DNA of 64,000 bases, taken from NCBI RefSeq assembly GCF_030680395.1, contig NZ_JAUXVR010000006.1:186001-250000 (forward strand), in the 5' to 3' direction. The notes beneath the pieces are model-generated. The model saw nothing but the letters and a program-made list of their open reading frames with translations, had not been told where the DNA came from and searched no databases. The translations under genes were made by a program, and so were the position numbers. The DNA is from Methylobacter sp. (GTDB lineage Bacteria; Pseudomonadota; Gammaproteobacteria; Methylococcales; Methylomonadaceae). Positions 55,303 through 64,000 of the stretch are shown here, piece by piece. The first letter of the stretch is position 1. Every line of letters begins with the position of its first letter.

Positions 55303-56526
55303 TTAGCCGTTGTAACGCTGAAAGATCAGTGTAGCGTTGGTGCCGCCGAAGCCGAAGCTGTTCGACATAATGGTGTTTAACGTAATGTTGTCTTTACGTT
55401 CACGCACGATGGGAATACCTTCCGCCCCCGGATCAAGCTGGGCGATATTGGCTGAAGCGCTGAGGAAGTTTTCTTCCATCATTAGCAACGAATAAATCGC
55501 CTCATTAACACCCGCCGCGCCCAGTGCGTGACCTGTCAGCGATTTTGTGGAACTGACTAACGGCACCTTATCCTGACCGAACACGTTGCGCAAGGCTTCA
55601 AGTTCTTTGGTATCGCCGACCGGCGTACTGGTGCCGTGAGCATTGATATAATCGATTTTGCTGCTGCCGATCGTCGCCATCGCTTGCTGCATGCAACGCA
55701 CTGCGCCTTCACCGGATGGTTGAACCATATCGTAACCGTCGGAAGTTGCGCCGTAACCGGTCAGTTCTGCGTAGATTTTCGCACCGCGCGCTTTGGCATG
55801 TTCCAGTTCTTCAATGACTAAAACACCGCCGCCGCCGGAGATAACAAAACCGTCACGGGTTTCATCATAAGGCCTTGATGCTGTGGTCGGCGCATCATTG
55901 TATTTTGAAGACAAAGCGCCCATCGCATCGAACAACATCGACATCGTCCAATGCACTTCTTCGCCGCCACCGGCAAATACGACATCCTGTTTGCCCATCT
56001 GGATCAATTCCATCGCATGACCGATACAGTGAGCACTGGTCGCACACGCCGAGCTTATCGTGTAATTAACGCCTTTAATTTTATAAGGTGTCGCAAGACA
56101 TGCGGTATTGGTGCTGGACATGCTTCTGGGTACCATATAAGGACCCACTTTTTTGATGCCTTTTTCGCGTAAAATGTCAGCCGCTTCAACAATATTTGAG
56201 GTTGAAGGACCGCCGGAACCCATCACCAGTCCGGTTCTGAAATTCGAAACTTCTGATTCACCCAGACCGGAATCATCAATGGCCTGTTGCATCGCAATAT
56301 AGTTAAATGCAGCGCCATCACCCATAAAGCGTTTTATTTTACGGTCGATGAATGCGTCTAAATCTATATTGATAGGCCCGTGGATATGACTGCGGAAACC
56401 CATTTCTTTATAAACGTCTGCAAAAGCGATTCCTGAACGGCCTTCCTTTAGGGAATCGACAACCTCTGTTCGATTATTTCCTATGCTGGAAACAATACCT
56501 AACCCGGTAACTACGACTCTTTTCAT
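55303..56526 (-). CDS. fabB: 3-oxoacyl-ACP synthase I
   Basis: 407 residues. Thiolase-fold condensing enzyme with Cys in [14 protein letters not shown], the two histidines in [15 protein letters not shown] and [12 protein letters not shown], and the C-terminal [15 protein letters not shown]. Elongates unsaturated acyl-ACP after FabA; together they make cis-vaccenate-type fatty acids. Follows fabA by 11 bp, the usual fabAB pair. Confidence 0.96.
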   Translation of the reverse strand: MKRVVVTGLGIVSSIGNNRTEVVDSLKEGRSGIAFADVYKEMGFRSHIHGPINIDLDAFIDRKIKRFMGDGAAFNYIAMQQAIDDSGLGESEVSNFRTGLVMGSGGPSTSNIVEAADILREKGIKKVGPYMVPRSMSSTNTACLATPYKIKGVNYTISSACATSAHCIGHAMELIQMGKQDVVFAGGGEEVHWTMSMLFDAMGALSSKYNDAPTTASRPYDETRDGFVISGGGGVLVIEELEHAKARGAKIYAELTGYGATSDGYDMVQPSGEGAVRCMQQAMATIGSSKIDYINAHGTSTPVGDTKELEALRNVFGQDKVPLVSSTKSLTGHALGAAGVNEAIYSLLMMEENFLSASANIAQLDPGAEGIPIVRERKDNITLNTIMSNSFGFGGTNATLIFQRYNG

Positions 56527-56537
56527 TGTTAACGCCT

Positions 56538-57053
56538 CTAAAAATCTTCTGTCGAAGTGAATAAACCAACCCGTAAATCGGTAGCCTCATAAATCACTTT
56601 ACCATCGACTTCCATGGTGGCATCAGCGATACCCATAACCAGCTTCCGCATTATTACTCTTTTTAAATTGACCCGATAAATCACTTTCTTGGCAGTGGGC
56701 AGCACTTGTCCGGTAAATTTGACTTCACCCACACCCAAAGCGCGACCTTTGCCGGGACCGCCCATCCAGCACAAAAAGAAGCCGACCAACTGCCACATCG
56801 CGTCCAGTCCCAAACAACCGGGCATCACAGGATCGCCCTGAAAATGGCAGTCAAAAAACCATAAATCAGGCGTTATATCCAGCTCAGCAATGATCTCGCC
56901 CTTTCCGTAGGTACCGCCTTCATCCGTAATAAGGGTAATACGATCCATCATTAACATATTCGGTAGAGGCAATTGCGCATTTTTCGGCCCATACAGTTCA
57001 CCCCTGCCGGACTTCAACAATTCTTCGCGCGTAAAACTGTGCTGTTTCCCCAT
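56538..57053 (-). CDS. fabA: 3-hydroxydecanoyl-ACP dehydratase/isomerase
   Basis: 171 residues, hot-dog fold. Catalytic His-70-type segment [20 protein letters not shown], with the second acid in the same motif (GLD). Introduces the cis double bond at C10 for unsaturated fatty acids. First gene of the minus-strand lipid operon. Confidence 0.96.
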   Translation of the reverse strand: MGKQHSFTREELLKSGRGELYGPKNAQLPLPNMLMMDRITLITDEGGTYGKGEIIAELDITPDLWFFDCHFQGDPVMPGCLGLDAMWQLVGFFLCWMGGPGKGRALGVGEVKFTGQVLPTAKKVIYRVNLKRVIMRKLVMGIADATMEVDGKVIYEATDLRVGLFTSTEDF

Positions 57054-57135
57054 ACTCTTTATATACCTTAACGTAATTATTATTATTATAAACTGTGCAT
57101 TATCTAACAGACACCAAAAAAAATCAGCTCAAATT

Positions 57136-59133
57136 TTAGCCGGGCAATACATCAAGCATCAATTCTTTCATCTTCAAGCCCTCTCTTTGTATGAGTTGCT
57201 GATAAATAATGGCGTAAGAAAGCACCGAAGTTACATACTTTCTGGTTTCTTTAAATGGGATGGTTTCTATCCAGATATCTGCAGGCATGGACGTAACATT
57301 CGGCAACCATTTTGCTACCCGTCCGGATCCCGCATTATAAGCGGCAATTGCCAAGGCAAAGTGCCCATGAAACTGTTTTAGCAGTTGTTTATAATAAAAA
57401 GCGCCGTACCGGACATTAACATCAGGATTAAACAGACTGTTGTCCGACTGCCATTTTTCCTTCAAATCGCGGGCTATCTGCATCCCTGTTCGGGGCATAA
57501 CCTGCATTAAGCCGCGCGCACCAACGGATGACTCGGCATTTTTATTGAAGATGCTTTCCTGCCGGATCAGACCAAAAACAATGGCCGGATCAAGATCCTG
57601 CAAATGGGCATTATTATGCACCTGATTCGAATAATAAATAGGGAATCGCAACCCCAGATCATCCCAATAATCGGCTTTAACCAATGTAGTAATGGCAATT
57701 TGATCTTTGTGCCATTGCTGAGCCAATTTGGCAGCGATCATGCGCCGCTCCTTACTCAGTTTTTTTACCGCATACCACCATTGCCGTTCGGCCTCCGCGT
57801 CCCTGTTCAGTAAATTAAGCTCCCGAACCACTTTAAAATCGGTTTCATTGGCCAAGCTTTCGAGTTCATTTTCCGCCAGAAAAACCGGTTTATTGGAAAA
57901 CTGATAAGGCTTATGAACATTATCGGCGGCCAGGAACCCGTAAAAGCTCCGGTCTTCGGCAAGTTTAGTGTAGACATCCTGCGCCTGCAAAGAGTTTCCG
58001 GTTTTATCCAGCGACCTGGCCAGCCAGTATTGCCATTTAGGCTCCTGCCGTTCCTGAGCCGTCAAACCCGCCAGCGCCTCGGCAACATGCTGCCAGTTTT
58101 GTTCAAGCAAAGCCGCCCTGACTTTCCATTCATTGATTTCCGCATCAACAACCGGCAATTGATTAAGTCGGTAATACGCACCTGGGTTTCGACTGTGCGC
58201 CAAGCCCATCGCGAGCTTGCGCTCCAGTTGCTGGGCAGCCTGATTATCTATCCGGAAAGCGTGTTTTTTATCATCCCAAAGTTGAATGGCCCTATTCAAA
58301 TCAGATTTTGCCAATCGTCCTATGCCATGAGCGAAAAGCCTCCCCATTTGCGGACTCAAAAAGCCGTTATTTTCGATCAGAGTCGGCTGTTGATGAATCC
58401 GCAACCATACATCGGCAACATCCTGATCTTCGCTGCTCATCGAACGGCGCACGTATTCGGCCACCGATACATTATCTTTGCTCAAAGCAAGCTCAAATCG
58501 CTGCCAAATAAGTTCCGGCGTAAAGCCGGGCGACATCATTAATACCGACAATAGCGGATCGCATTCCTGCGGTAGCGAATCTCCGGTCACCCATAGTTGT
58601 TTGGCTGCATTTAATGCCTGCTGCTGATTGCCTGTTTTATAGATTGCCAGATTGTACTGGCATTCAAGAGGCGTATTTTCGGTTGCTCTCGCCGCGCCTG
58701 TTCCCGGCAGGTTTGCGGCATACACACCATCCCTGGCGATCGCCGAACCTGCTCCCGGCAGGTTTACGGCATACACACCATCCCTGGCGATATAATGCTG
58801 GAGAAAATCGTTCCAGCGCTCATTTTTAGCCAGGTAATCCAGCCATTTTGTTCTCAATAATCCGGCATAACGGGTCGATTTATAGGCCGCTAAAAAAGAC
58901 AGAACTTGATCGGTTTGCTGTAAATTATCTTTCAGCCACTGGTATTGCAAATAAGGATATAAAGGGTAATCGATCAAAGCAGCACTGGTGTACATAAATG
59001 CCGCATTATTGCCTTGAGCAAGCAATTTTTCCGCCAGCAAAAAATCATTTCTTTGCTGGTCGAGCGTATTGCAAAGTACTACATCGGAAAAAAGAAGCGG
59101 ATACAACAACACAATCCACGCCAGACATTTCAT
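57136..59133 (-). CDS. slt: Soluble lytic murein transglycosylase with in-frame repeat insertion
   Basis: 665 residues: signal peptide (WIVLLYPLLFSDVVLC), an all-helical U-shaped domain (residues ~25-480) and a C-terminal SLT catalytic domain (IVFGLIRQESIFNKNAESSV, with catalytic Glu in RQES; GARGLMQVMPRTG; AIAAYNAGSGRVAKWLP). Cleaves peptidoglycan to 1,6-anhydro muropeptides in the periplasm. Residues ~115-148 (IARDGVYAVNLPGAGSAIAR and on) are two tandem palindromic-repeat copies placed in the superhelical domain between an N-terminal HYIA-type turn and TPLECQYNLAIYKTG. The frame is kept, so the enzyme may still be made. Confidence 0.93.
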   Translation of the reverse strand: MKCLAWIVLLYPLLFSDVVLCNTLDQQRNDFLLAEKLLAQGNNAAFMYTSAALIDYPLYPYLQYQWLKDNLQQTDQVLSFLAAYKSTRYAGLLRTKWLDYLAKNERWNDFLQHYIARDGVYAVNLPGAGSAIARDGVYAANLPGTGAARATENTPLECQYNLAIYKTGNQQQALNAAKQLWVTGDSLPQECDPLLSVLMMSPGFTPELIWQRFELALSKDNVSVAEYVRRSMSSEDQDVADVWLRIHQQPTLIENNGFLSPQMGRLFAHGIGRLAKSDLNRAIQLWDDKKHAFRIDNQAAQQLERKLAMGLAHSRNPGAYYRLNQLPVVDAEINEWKVRAALLEQNWQHVAEALAGLTAQERQEPKWQYWLARSLDKTGNSLQAQDVYTKLAEDRSFYGFLAADNVHKPYQFSNKPVFLAENELESLANETDFKVVRELNLLNRDAEAERQWWYAVKKLSKERRMIAAKLAQQWHKDQIAITTLVKADYWDDLGLRFPIYYSNQVHNNAHLQDLDPAIVFGLIRQESIFNKNAESSVGARGLMQVMPRTGMQIARDLKEKWQSDNSLFNPDVNVRYGAFYYKQLLKQFHGHFALAIAAYNAGSGRVAKWLPNVTSMPADIWIETIPFKETRKYVTSVLSYAIIYQQLIQREGLKMKELMLDVLPG
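58690..58791 (-). repeat. Palindromic coding element, family 1, copies 5 and 6 in tandem, inside slt
   Basis: Copy 5 (58690-58740) has the stem CCTGT-TCCCG-GCAGG with one wobble pair; copy 6 (58741-58791) has AACCTGC-TCCCG-GCAGGTT. Both end in the same core (58717-58740 and 58768-58791). They add 34 residues to the Slt protein without a stop in either strand's used frame. Confidence 0.87.
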
Positions 59134-59191
59134 ATTTCACTCACAGTAATATATTCCTAAAGATGTTTCAGACAGATATAATCAAGCGCTA

Positions 59192-61069
59192 ATGAAAACA
59201 TCCCTATCAAATCCCGTGCAATCAAAACAAGCGATCCAACCATATAGTTGGAGCACTATCTACCAAATTGCCTTAGAACACAAAAAAGAACTGATCATTT
59301 CTCATTTTATCGCTATTCTGGCAACCATTGCCAGCGTTCCGGTACCGTTGCTGATGCCGTTGCTGGTCGATGAAGTGCTATTGCATAAACCCGGCATTAT
59401 CATTCAAACCGTCAATCTGCTGTTCCCTGTCGCTTGGCAAATCCCGATTCTGTATATCGGCATTATTTTACTGATCAGCGTCGTCCTGCGCATTATTGCG
59501 ATCATTTTCAACATCATTCAGTCCCGGCAATTTTCCTGCATTGCCAAGGATATTGTGTTCCGCATCCGTGCCAATCTGATTGGGCATTTGCAAAACATTT
59601 CAATGTCTGAATACGAGAGCCTCGGCACCGGCACCGTAGTGACTCATCTGGTCAAAGACCTTGACACGATCGACACATTTATCGGCACTACCGTCAGCAA
59701 ATTACTGGTATCCGGCCTGACTATTATCGGCACTGCGGTCATTTTATTATGGATGCACTGGCAACTGGGTTTATTTATCCTGTTGCTAAATCCCGTGGTT
59801 ATTTATTTCACCCGCGTGATCGGCTCTCGCGTTAAAGACCTAAAATCTCGGGAAAACTCCGCTTACGAAGTTTTCCAGCAATCCCTGACAGAAACCCTGG
59901 AAGCCATCCATCAAATACGCGCCAGCAATCGCGAAAAACATTATTGCCAGCAGCTGATTGAATCGGCCCGATCCGTTAAGGATTTTTCGACCGCTTTCGC
60001 CTGGAAAAGCGATGCAGCAACGCGCTTGAGTTTTCTGGTATTCCTGTTCGGCTTTGACGTATTCCGCGCCTGCGCGATGCTGATGGTGTTTTACTCAGAT
60101 CTCAGCATCGGGCAAATGTTGGCGGTGTTCGGCTACCTCTGGTTTATGATGGCGCCGGTGCAGGAAATTCTGAGCATTCAATATGCCTTTTATGCCGCCA
60201 AAGCCGCATTAATCCGCATCAACCGGCTTAACGCCCTGAAACAGGAACCGCACTACCCTCACCTTGAAAACCCGTTTTTAAACAAAAAAACCGTTTCTTT
60301 ACGCGTGGAAAACCTGCATTTCAGCTACAGCGATGACCAATTCGCCGGAAGCGAATTGGCATTTACCCGCAGGGTGCCGGGCAGGACAGACCGGCATGAA
60401 AAAATACTCGACGGCATCCAGCTAAAAATCAAGGCTGGCGAAAAAGTTGCGCTGGTTGGCGCCAGCGGCGGCGGCAAATCGACCTTGATCCAAACATTGA
60501 TCGGCCTTTATCCGCCCGACCACGGCCAGATTTATTTCGACGATGTCCCCATCGACCGCATCGGTCTCGAAGTAGTCAGGGAAAACGTCGTCACCGTGCT
60601 GCAACATCCCGTCCTCTTTAACGACACCATCCGCGCCAACCTGACTTTGGGCAAACCGGCTACCGATGCCGTATTATGGAATGCACTGGCTATCGCGCAA
60701 TTAAACGATGTCGTGCAGGATCTGGACAAAGGATTGGACACCATCATCGGTCGGCTGGGCATGAGGCTTTCAGGCGGTCAGCGGCAACGCATGGCCATTG
60801 CCAGAATGATCGTCGCCGATCCCAAAGTGGTCATATTGGACGAAGCCACCTCGGCGCTGGACAGCGAAACAGAGCACAAACTGCATCAAGCGATGGCCGA
60901 ATTTTTAAAAGGCCGCACCACTATCATTATCGCCCATCGCCTGAGTGCCGTTAAACAGGCCGATCATGTTTATGTTTTTGAACAAGGTCAAATCTGCGAA
61001 CATGGACAACATGAAACCCTACTCAGCCAAAACGGCCTTTATGCAAAACTTTATGGCGAGTATCAATAA
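59192..61069 (+). CDS. ABC transporter, fused permease and ATPase (exporter type)
   Basis: 625 residues. Residues 1-330 form six membrane helices (SVPVPLLMPLLVDEVLL, ILYIGIILLISVVLRIIAII and others); the ATPase has Walker A GASGGGKST, Q-loop TVLQHPVLFND, signature LSGGQRQRMA and Walker B VVILDEATSALD. Type IV (MsbA-like) exporter; substrate unknown, possibly lipid or peptide. Residues ~383-402 (FAGSELAFTRRVPGRTDRHE) interrupt the usual link between the first ATPase strand and KILDGIQL; the DNA there begins with a 9-bp perfect hairpin and looks like an inserted repeat. Confidence 0.9.
   Translation: MKTSLSNPVQSKQAIQPYSWSTIYQIALEHKKELIISHFIAILATIASVPVPLLMPLLVDEVLLHKPGIIIQTVNLLFPVAWQIPILYIGIILLISVVLRIIAIIFNIIQSRQFSCIAKDIVFRIRANLIGHLQNISMSEYESLGTGTVVTHLVKDLDTIDTFIGTTVSKLLVSGLTIIGTAVILLWMHWQLGLFILLLNPVVIYFTRVIGSRVKDLKSRENSAYEVFQQSLTETLEAIHQIRASNREKHYCQQLIESARSVKDFSTAFAWKSDAATRLSFLVFLFGFDVFRACAMLMVFYSDLSIGQMLAVFGYLWFMMAPVQEILSIQYAFYAAKAALIRINRLNALKQEPHYPHLENPFLNKKTVSLRVENLHFSYSDDQFAGSELAFTRRVPGRTDRHEKILDGIQLKIKAGEKVALVGASGGGKSTLIQTLIGLYPPDHGQIYFDDVPIDRIGLEVVRENVVTVLQHPVLFNDTIRANLTLGKPATDAVLWNALAIAQLNDVVQDLDKGLDTIIGRLGMRLSGGQRQRMAIARMIVADPKVVILDEATSALDSETEHKLHQAMAEFLKGRTTIIIAHRLSAVKQADHVYVFEQGQICEHGQHETLLSQNGLYAKLYGEYQ
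60337..60400 (+). repeat. Second palindromic coding element (family 2), inside the ABC exporter gene
   Basis: CCAATTCGC-CGGAA-GCGAATTGG (60337-60359), a 9-bp stem with a 5-base loop, followed by a tail (CATTTACCCGCAGGGTGCCG and on) encoding residues absent from typical ATPase domains. Same plan as family 1 (hairpin, 5-base loop, ~25-base tail) but unrelated sequence. Confidence 0.6.
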
Positions 61070-61071
61070 GA

Positions 61072-61142
61072 CAGGTGAAAGGCACAAGGCGGAAGGCAAA
61101 AACACGTTGCTCCGGCCTTGCGTCTTGTGCCTTTCACCTTTA
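61072..61142. repeat. Inverted repeat AGGTGAAAGGCACAAGGC
   Basis: Left arm AGGTGAAAGGCACAAGGC and right arm GCCTTTCACCTT-containing sequence pair strongly, centre A-rich, between the ABC exporter and the PHP phosphatase gene on the same strand. May attenuate transcription. Confidence 0.65.
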
Positions 61143-61153
61143 ACCTAATATCT

Positions 61154-61990
61154 ATGACTGAAAATTACGACCTACACTGCCATTCTACCGCCTCCGACGG
61201 CGCATTATCGCCCACGGCAGTAGTGCAACGCGCCCATGCACACGGCGTTACTTCGCTGGCTTTAACCGATCATGATACGGTCGCAGGACTCAACGAAGCT
61301 CAAGCTGCCGCAGACACAGCAGGCATTAAATTAATCCCCGGCATAGAGCTGTCAACCAGCTGGCAAAATAAATGTTTTCACATTGTCGGACTGGGTATTG
61401 ATCCCGCCTATCCGCCGCTTGCCGAGGCCACCCGCAACCTGCAAACCATGCGCATCGAACGGGCCGAAAAAATCGCCGATAAGCTGGAGAAAAAACGCAT
61501 TCCCGGCGCGCTGGAAGCCGTCAAAAAAGCCGCCGGAGAAGGCATGATCACCCGCACCCATTTCGCCGACTTCCTGCTTTCGCAATTTCATGTATCCACC
61601 CAACAGGAAGCTTTCGACCGCTATCTTGGCGCCGGAAAAGCCGCTTTTGTTGCTACAACCTGGTCTGACATGGAACTGGCGGTAAACTGGATTACGGGGT
61701 CCGGCGGCGTTGCAGTATTGGCGCATCCTTTGCGCTACAAACTGACCGCCAGTTGGATAAAACGCCTGTTAGCCGCATTCAAGGAAGCCGGAGGCCAAGG
61801 CATAGAAGTCGTAACGGGCCGATATAATAGCGATGAAATAAAAACGGTTGCCGGTTACGCAACACGCTTTGAGCTGGCCGGTTCAGTTGGTTCCGACTTT
61901 CACAATCCGGCCAATCAATGGGTGGAATTAGGCAAGCTTGCGCCCTTGCCTGAGAGCATCAAGCCGGTATGGGAGCTGCTTGACAACTGA
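61154..61990 (+). CDS. PHP-domain 3',5'-nucleoside bisphosphate phosphatase (RNase AM family)
   Basis: 278 residues from ATG 61154 (a longer frame to 61118 runs into the inverted repeat). PHP metal motifs: YDLHCHSTASDG, LALTDHDTVAGL, GIELSTSW, and AVLAHPLRYK, GSDFHN. E. coli TrpH/YciV homologues hydrolyse 3',5'-nucleotide bisphosphates and trim RNA 5' ends. Single gene between repeats. Confidence 0.9.
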   Translation: MTENYDLHCHSTASDGALSPTAVVQRAHAHGVTSLALTDHDTVAGLNEAQAAADTAGIKLIPGIELSTSWQNKCFHIVGLGIDPAYPPLAEATRNLQTMRIERAEKIADKLEKKRIPGALEAVKKAAGEGMITRTHFADFLLSQFHVSTQQEAFDRYLGAGKAAFVATTWSDMELAVNWITGSGGVAVLAHPLRYKLTASWIKRLLAAFKEAGGQGIEVVTGRYNSDEIKTVAGYATRFELAGSVGSDFHNPANQWVELGKLAPLPESIKPVWELLDN

Positions 61991-62010
61991 TGTGAGTAGT
62001 AATCTAAGAA

Positions 62011-62082
62011 TTCACCACGAAGGCACGAAGAGCACGAAGTTTTGCCGGATTTTCTTCGTGAACTTCGTGCCTTCGTGGTGAA
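62011..62082. repeat. CACGAAG-type inverted repeat
   Basis: TTCACCACGAAGGCACGAAG (left) and CTTCGTGCCTTCGTGGTGAA (right) are nearly perfect complements around GTTTTGCCGG. Longest clean example of this repeat in the window; between two plus-strand genes. Confidence 0.8.
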
Positions 62083-62111
62083 TTAATCAATCTTTTAACG
62101 AGCAATACCCT

Positions 62112-62540
62112 ATGAACTTTTGGGAAACTAAAAAACTATCTGAAATGACCACCGAAGAATGGGAGTCATTATGCGATAACTGCGGCAAATGCTGCCTGCA
62201 CAAACTGGAAGACGAAGACACCGGCGACATCTATTTTACCAGCGTCGTCTGCAACCTGATCGATCTGGATACATGCCGCTGCACCCGTTATACCGAACGC
62301 ACTAAGTTAGTTCCCGAATGTCTGGACTTAAAACAACACGACTTTGCCGAATACAACTGGCTACCGGCAACCTGCGCTTACCGGTTATTAAGCGATGGAG
62401 AAGAACTTCCATCCTGGCATCCCCTGTTGTCAAAAAACCCAGAAAGCATCCAGGATGTAGGCGTTTCAATCAGCAGTTATGCAATGAAAGAGTCTGAAAT
62501 CGATGATCTGGAAGACCACATTATCGAATGGCTGGAATAG
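62112..62540 (+). CDS. YcgN family cysteine-cluster protein (UPF0260)
   Basis: 142 residues with the family cysteine set CDNCGKCCLHKLED, VVCNLIDLDTCRCTRY and LVPECLDL, then ATCAYRLLSDGEELPSWHPL. The cysteines probably bind a metal or Fe-S centre; function not defined. Convergent with the flavin reductase gene by 1 bp. Confidence 0.92.
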   Translation: MNFWETKKLSEMTTEEWESLCDNCGKCCLHKLEDEDTGDIYFTSVVCNLIDLDTCRCTRYTERTKLVPECLDLKQHDFAEYNWLPATCAYRLLSDGEELPSWHPLLSKNPESIQDVGVSISSYAMKESEIDDLEDHIIEWLE

Positions 62541-63077
62541 TTATTTCATCTTGGAAGGCAGATGGATCGTCTCGCCGGCAACCATGAATGCGCCTTCCCC
62601 CAGATGATGAATCGTCTGCGGATGTTCCTTCCGTGGGTCAATCCAGGCTTTAACAACCTCAAGGATAAAGAGGTTGTATTTGGCGACCATCTTCTCATCG
62701 ACGACCCTGCATTCAAGATTGGCATAGCATTCATCAATAAGCGGCGCATTGATGCACAAGGCGGCCACTGGCGTTAGTCCAAACTCCTTGAATTTATCAA
62801 CCGTTCGTCCTGAGCTGTTCCCGCAGTCCACTACCTTTTTCGACAGCTCCACCGTTGGAATGTTGATTACGCATTGCCTGGTTACTTTCAAACTATCGAA
62901 TGTGAAGTTCCTGTTGCTGATTACACAACCTACCAGCGGCGGCTCAAACTCCAGCATGGTATGCCACGATAGGGTCATGATATTCGCCCGCCCCTCTCTG
63001 GCAGTAGTGACCAATACAACCGGCCCCGGCTCAAGCAGACCGTAGACCTTGGACAGGGGAAAGGATTCTTTCGACAT
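62541..63077 (-). CDS. Flavin reductase family protein
   Basis: 178 residues, FMN-binding split barrel: PGPVVLVTTAREGRANIMTL, the conserved PPLVGCVISNRNFTFDSL, RQCVINIPTVELSKKVVDCG and the C-terminal GEGAFMVAGETIHLP. Related proteins reduce FMN with NAD(P)H or bind it as oxygen-sensing modules. Monocistronic; a 270-base region upstream has no gene. Confidence 0.85.
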   Translation of the reverse strand: MSKESFPLSKVYGLLEPGPVVLVTTAREGRANIMTLSWHTMLEFEPPLVGCVISNRNFTFDSLKVTRQCVINIPTVELSKKVVDCGNSSGRTVDKFKEFGLTPVAALCINAPLIDECYANLECRVVDEKMVAKYNLFILEVVKAWIDPRKEHPQTIHHLGEGAFMVAGETIHLPSKMK

Positions 63078-63351
63078 ATCGGCACCTCTTATTTAGTGGT
63101 AAACGCTTTTTAAAGTGTTTGATTTGACGAAAGCCTTCGTTCGCGATTGATGGGTCCCATACCTCATCAGCTCATCTTATCGCTGTTAATTTAAAATTAT
63201 TCTAATTCCAACAGCAGTATAATTGGTACAAATACCTAGTGTTTAGGCGGGGATGAATGAGAGTTACAAAGTCTATCCTATCCAGCTCTATTTTCCATTG
63301 TTGATAAGCTAACACCTGGTTAGTTGAAATAGCGAGCCAGCGTTGTTGCAT

Positions 63352-64000
63352 TTAGATAGCTTCATTGATAAGCCTCAGCACAACGTCAATGTCCGTGGCT
63401 ACTATCGCATGGTGGTTTTTATGATGCTCAATAACAATGCCGACAATTGAGGTTTGAGCTGGATCATTCGCTCCGTTCTCATCATGTAGCAACCACAATG
63501 GGGAGCCACTGATTCCTTTTGGCTCTGGGAACGCACGAATTTGACTATCCGGCCCAATGGTACGCTTTCGGTCAAAGCCTAGAACAATGTGGCTTTGCGG
63601 GCTGACATCAAGGTCAGCATACTTTGAGGATGGAACCGAGATGTTTCTATAGCTATAAACTTCGGTTACTACTTCTCTTGCAACTCGTTTAACGCAGCTC
63701 TTTGACTCGGGAAATCCGACGAGGAGATATTGTTTGCCTTCGCGCGGCAACGCGTTTGGCAGAAGCACACCAATCGCCAAAGGATACTTCTCAACCTTTG
63801 GATAAGGAGGAAGACCTGGACCTTCGAGTTTGAGAACACCGACATCCAGACGGTCACCTTTCCTGTTTTTCCCTTCTGGTAATTTCGTAAGACGGAGACT
63901 GCCCGAAAGCTTTCGCTTGATGCACGGCTCAACGTAATAGAAGAGTTCATGACCTGCACTCAATTCATCGAAAACGTGAGCAGCCGATACAAGATATGAA
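63352..64000 (-). CDS. Trypsin-like serine protease domain protein (N-terminus outside window)
   Basis: The frame is open to the right edge, so the N-terminus is missing. Visible catalytic triad: His in YLVSAAHVFDELS (just upstream of 63963), Asp in KGDRLDVGVLKL and Ser in PKGISGSPLWLL (GxSGSP). C-terminal DIDVVLRLINEAI ends the domain. S1-family chymotrypsin fold; no signal or transmembrane part is visible here. Cytoplasmic stand-alone trypsin-like proteins also occur in bacterial defence systems, but no partner is seen in this window. Confidence 0.8.
   Translation of the reverse strand, partial: SYLVSAAHVFDELSAGHELFYYVEPCIKRKLSGSLRLTKLPEGKNRKGDRLDVGVLKLEGPGLPPYPKVEKYPLAIGVLLPNALPREGKQYLLVGFPESKSCVKRVAREVVTEVYSYRNISVPSSKYADLDVSPQSHIVLGFDRKRTIGPDSQIRAFPEPKGISGSPLWLLHDENGANDPAQTSIVGIVIEHHKNHHAIVATDIDVVLRLINEAI

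Noticed and set aside
57913-58542. Plus-strand frame of 209 codons inside slt
   Set aside because: Antisense to the lytic transglycosylase, which has clear catalytic motifs.

Overview
The window looks like chromosomal DNA of a gammaproteobacterial methanotroph (order Methylococcales; genus not determinable from this window). Three things point there: archaeal-type genes of the tetrahydromethanopterin/methanofuran C1 pathway at the left edge, a hopanoid gene cluster that includes hpnO and hpnN, and a copC-copD pair inside that cluster. No tRNA, rRNA, prophage or CRISPR array was seen.

Layout. 1-3.0 kb: C1-cofactor operon (DUF6513, DUF447, and MfnB fused to a receiver domain). 3.1-7.5 kb: small periplasmic protein, MarR regulator, and a DoxX-pirin-nitroreductase operon divergent from a LysR regulator. 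7.6-12 kb: EmrAB-type efflux operon with its outer-membrane factor. 12.8-18.7 kb: outer-membrane protein, SorA/SorB-like sulfite dehydrogenase, two secreted proteins with caspase-like His/Cys motifs, and a secreted beta-rich protein. 18.8-24.3 kb: accessory stretch with an iron-permease-like protein, a REP-transposase remnant, a reverse transcriptase-nitrilase fusion (DRT type 1/UG1 architecture), hicBA, and dense repeats. 24.4-28.5 kb: a PAS/sigma-54 activator and a diguanylate cyclase broken by one base. 28.7-33.6 kb: proS, a pair of coiled-coil proteins, HPP-CBS, apt. 33.6-48.9 kb: divergent hopanoid locus, hpnH-hpnM-mlaA leftward and squalene synthase-shc-hpnG-hpnN-hpnO-copC-copD-dxs rightward. 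49-64 kb: a PD-(D/E)XK-like ORF, gloB, prfB-lysS, fabA-fabB-ttcA-SAM hydrolase, slt, an ABC exporter, PHP phosphatase, YcgN, flavin reductase, and a trypsin-like protease cut by the right edge.

How genes work together. dxs feeds isoprenoid precursor supply. Squalene synthase, Shc, HpnH, HpnG and HpnO then build squalene, hopene, adenosylhopane, a ribosyl/bacteriohopanetriol-type product and aminobacteriohopanetriol. HpnN, HpnM and MlaA are candidates for moving hopanoids or phospholipids between membranes.

The most unusual structural feature is a roughly 50-bp palindromic element. It occurs six times at four loci, always inside or at the 3' end of protein-coding genes (DUF6513, DUF447, shc x2, slt x2). 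Its core is constant, but its hairpin stem changes sequence while staying paired. A second palindromic insert sits in frame inside the ABC exporter.
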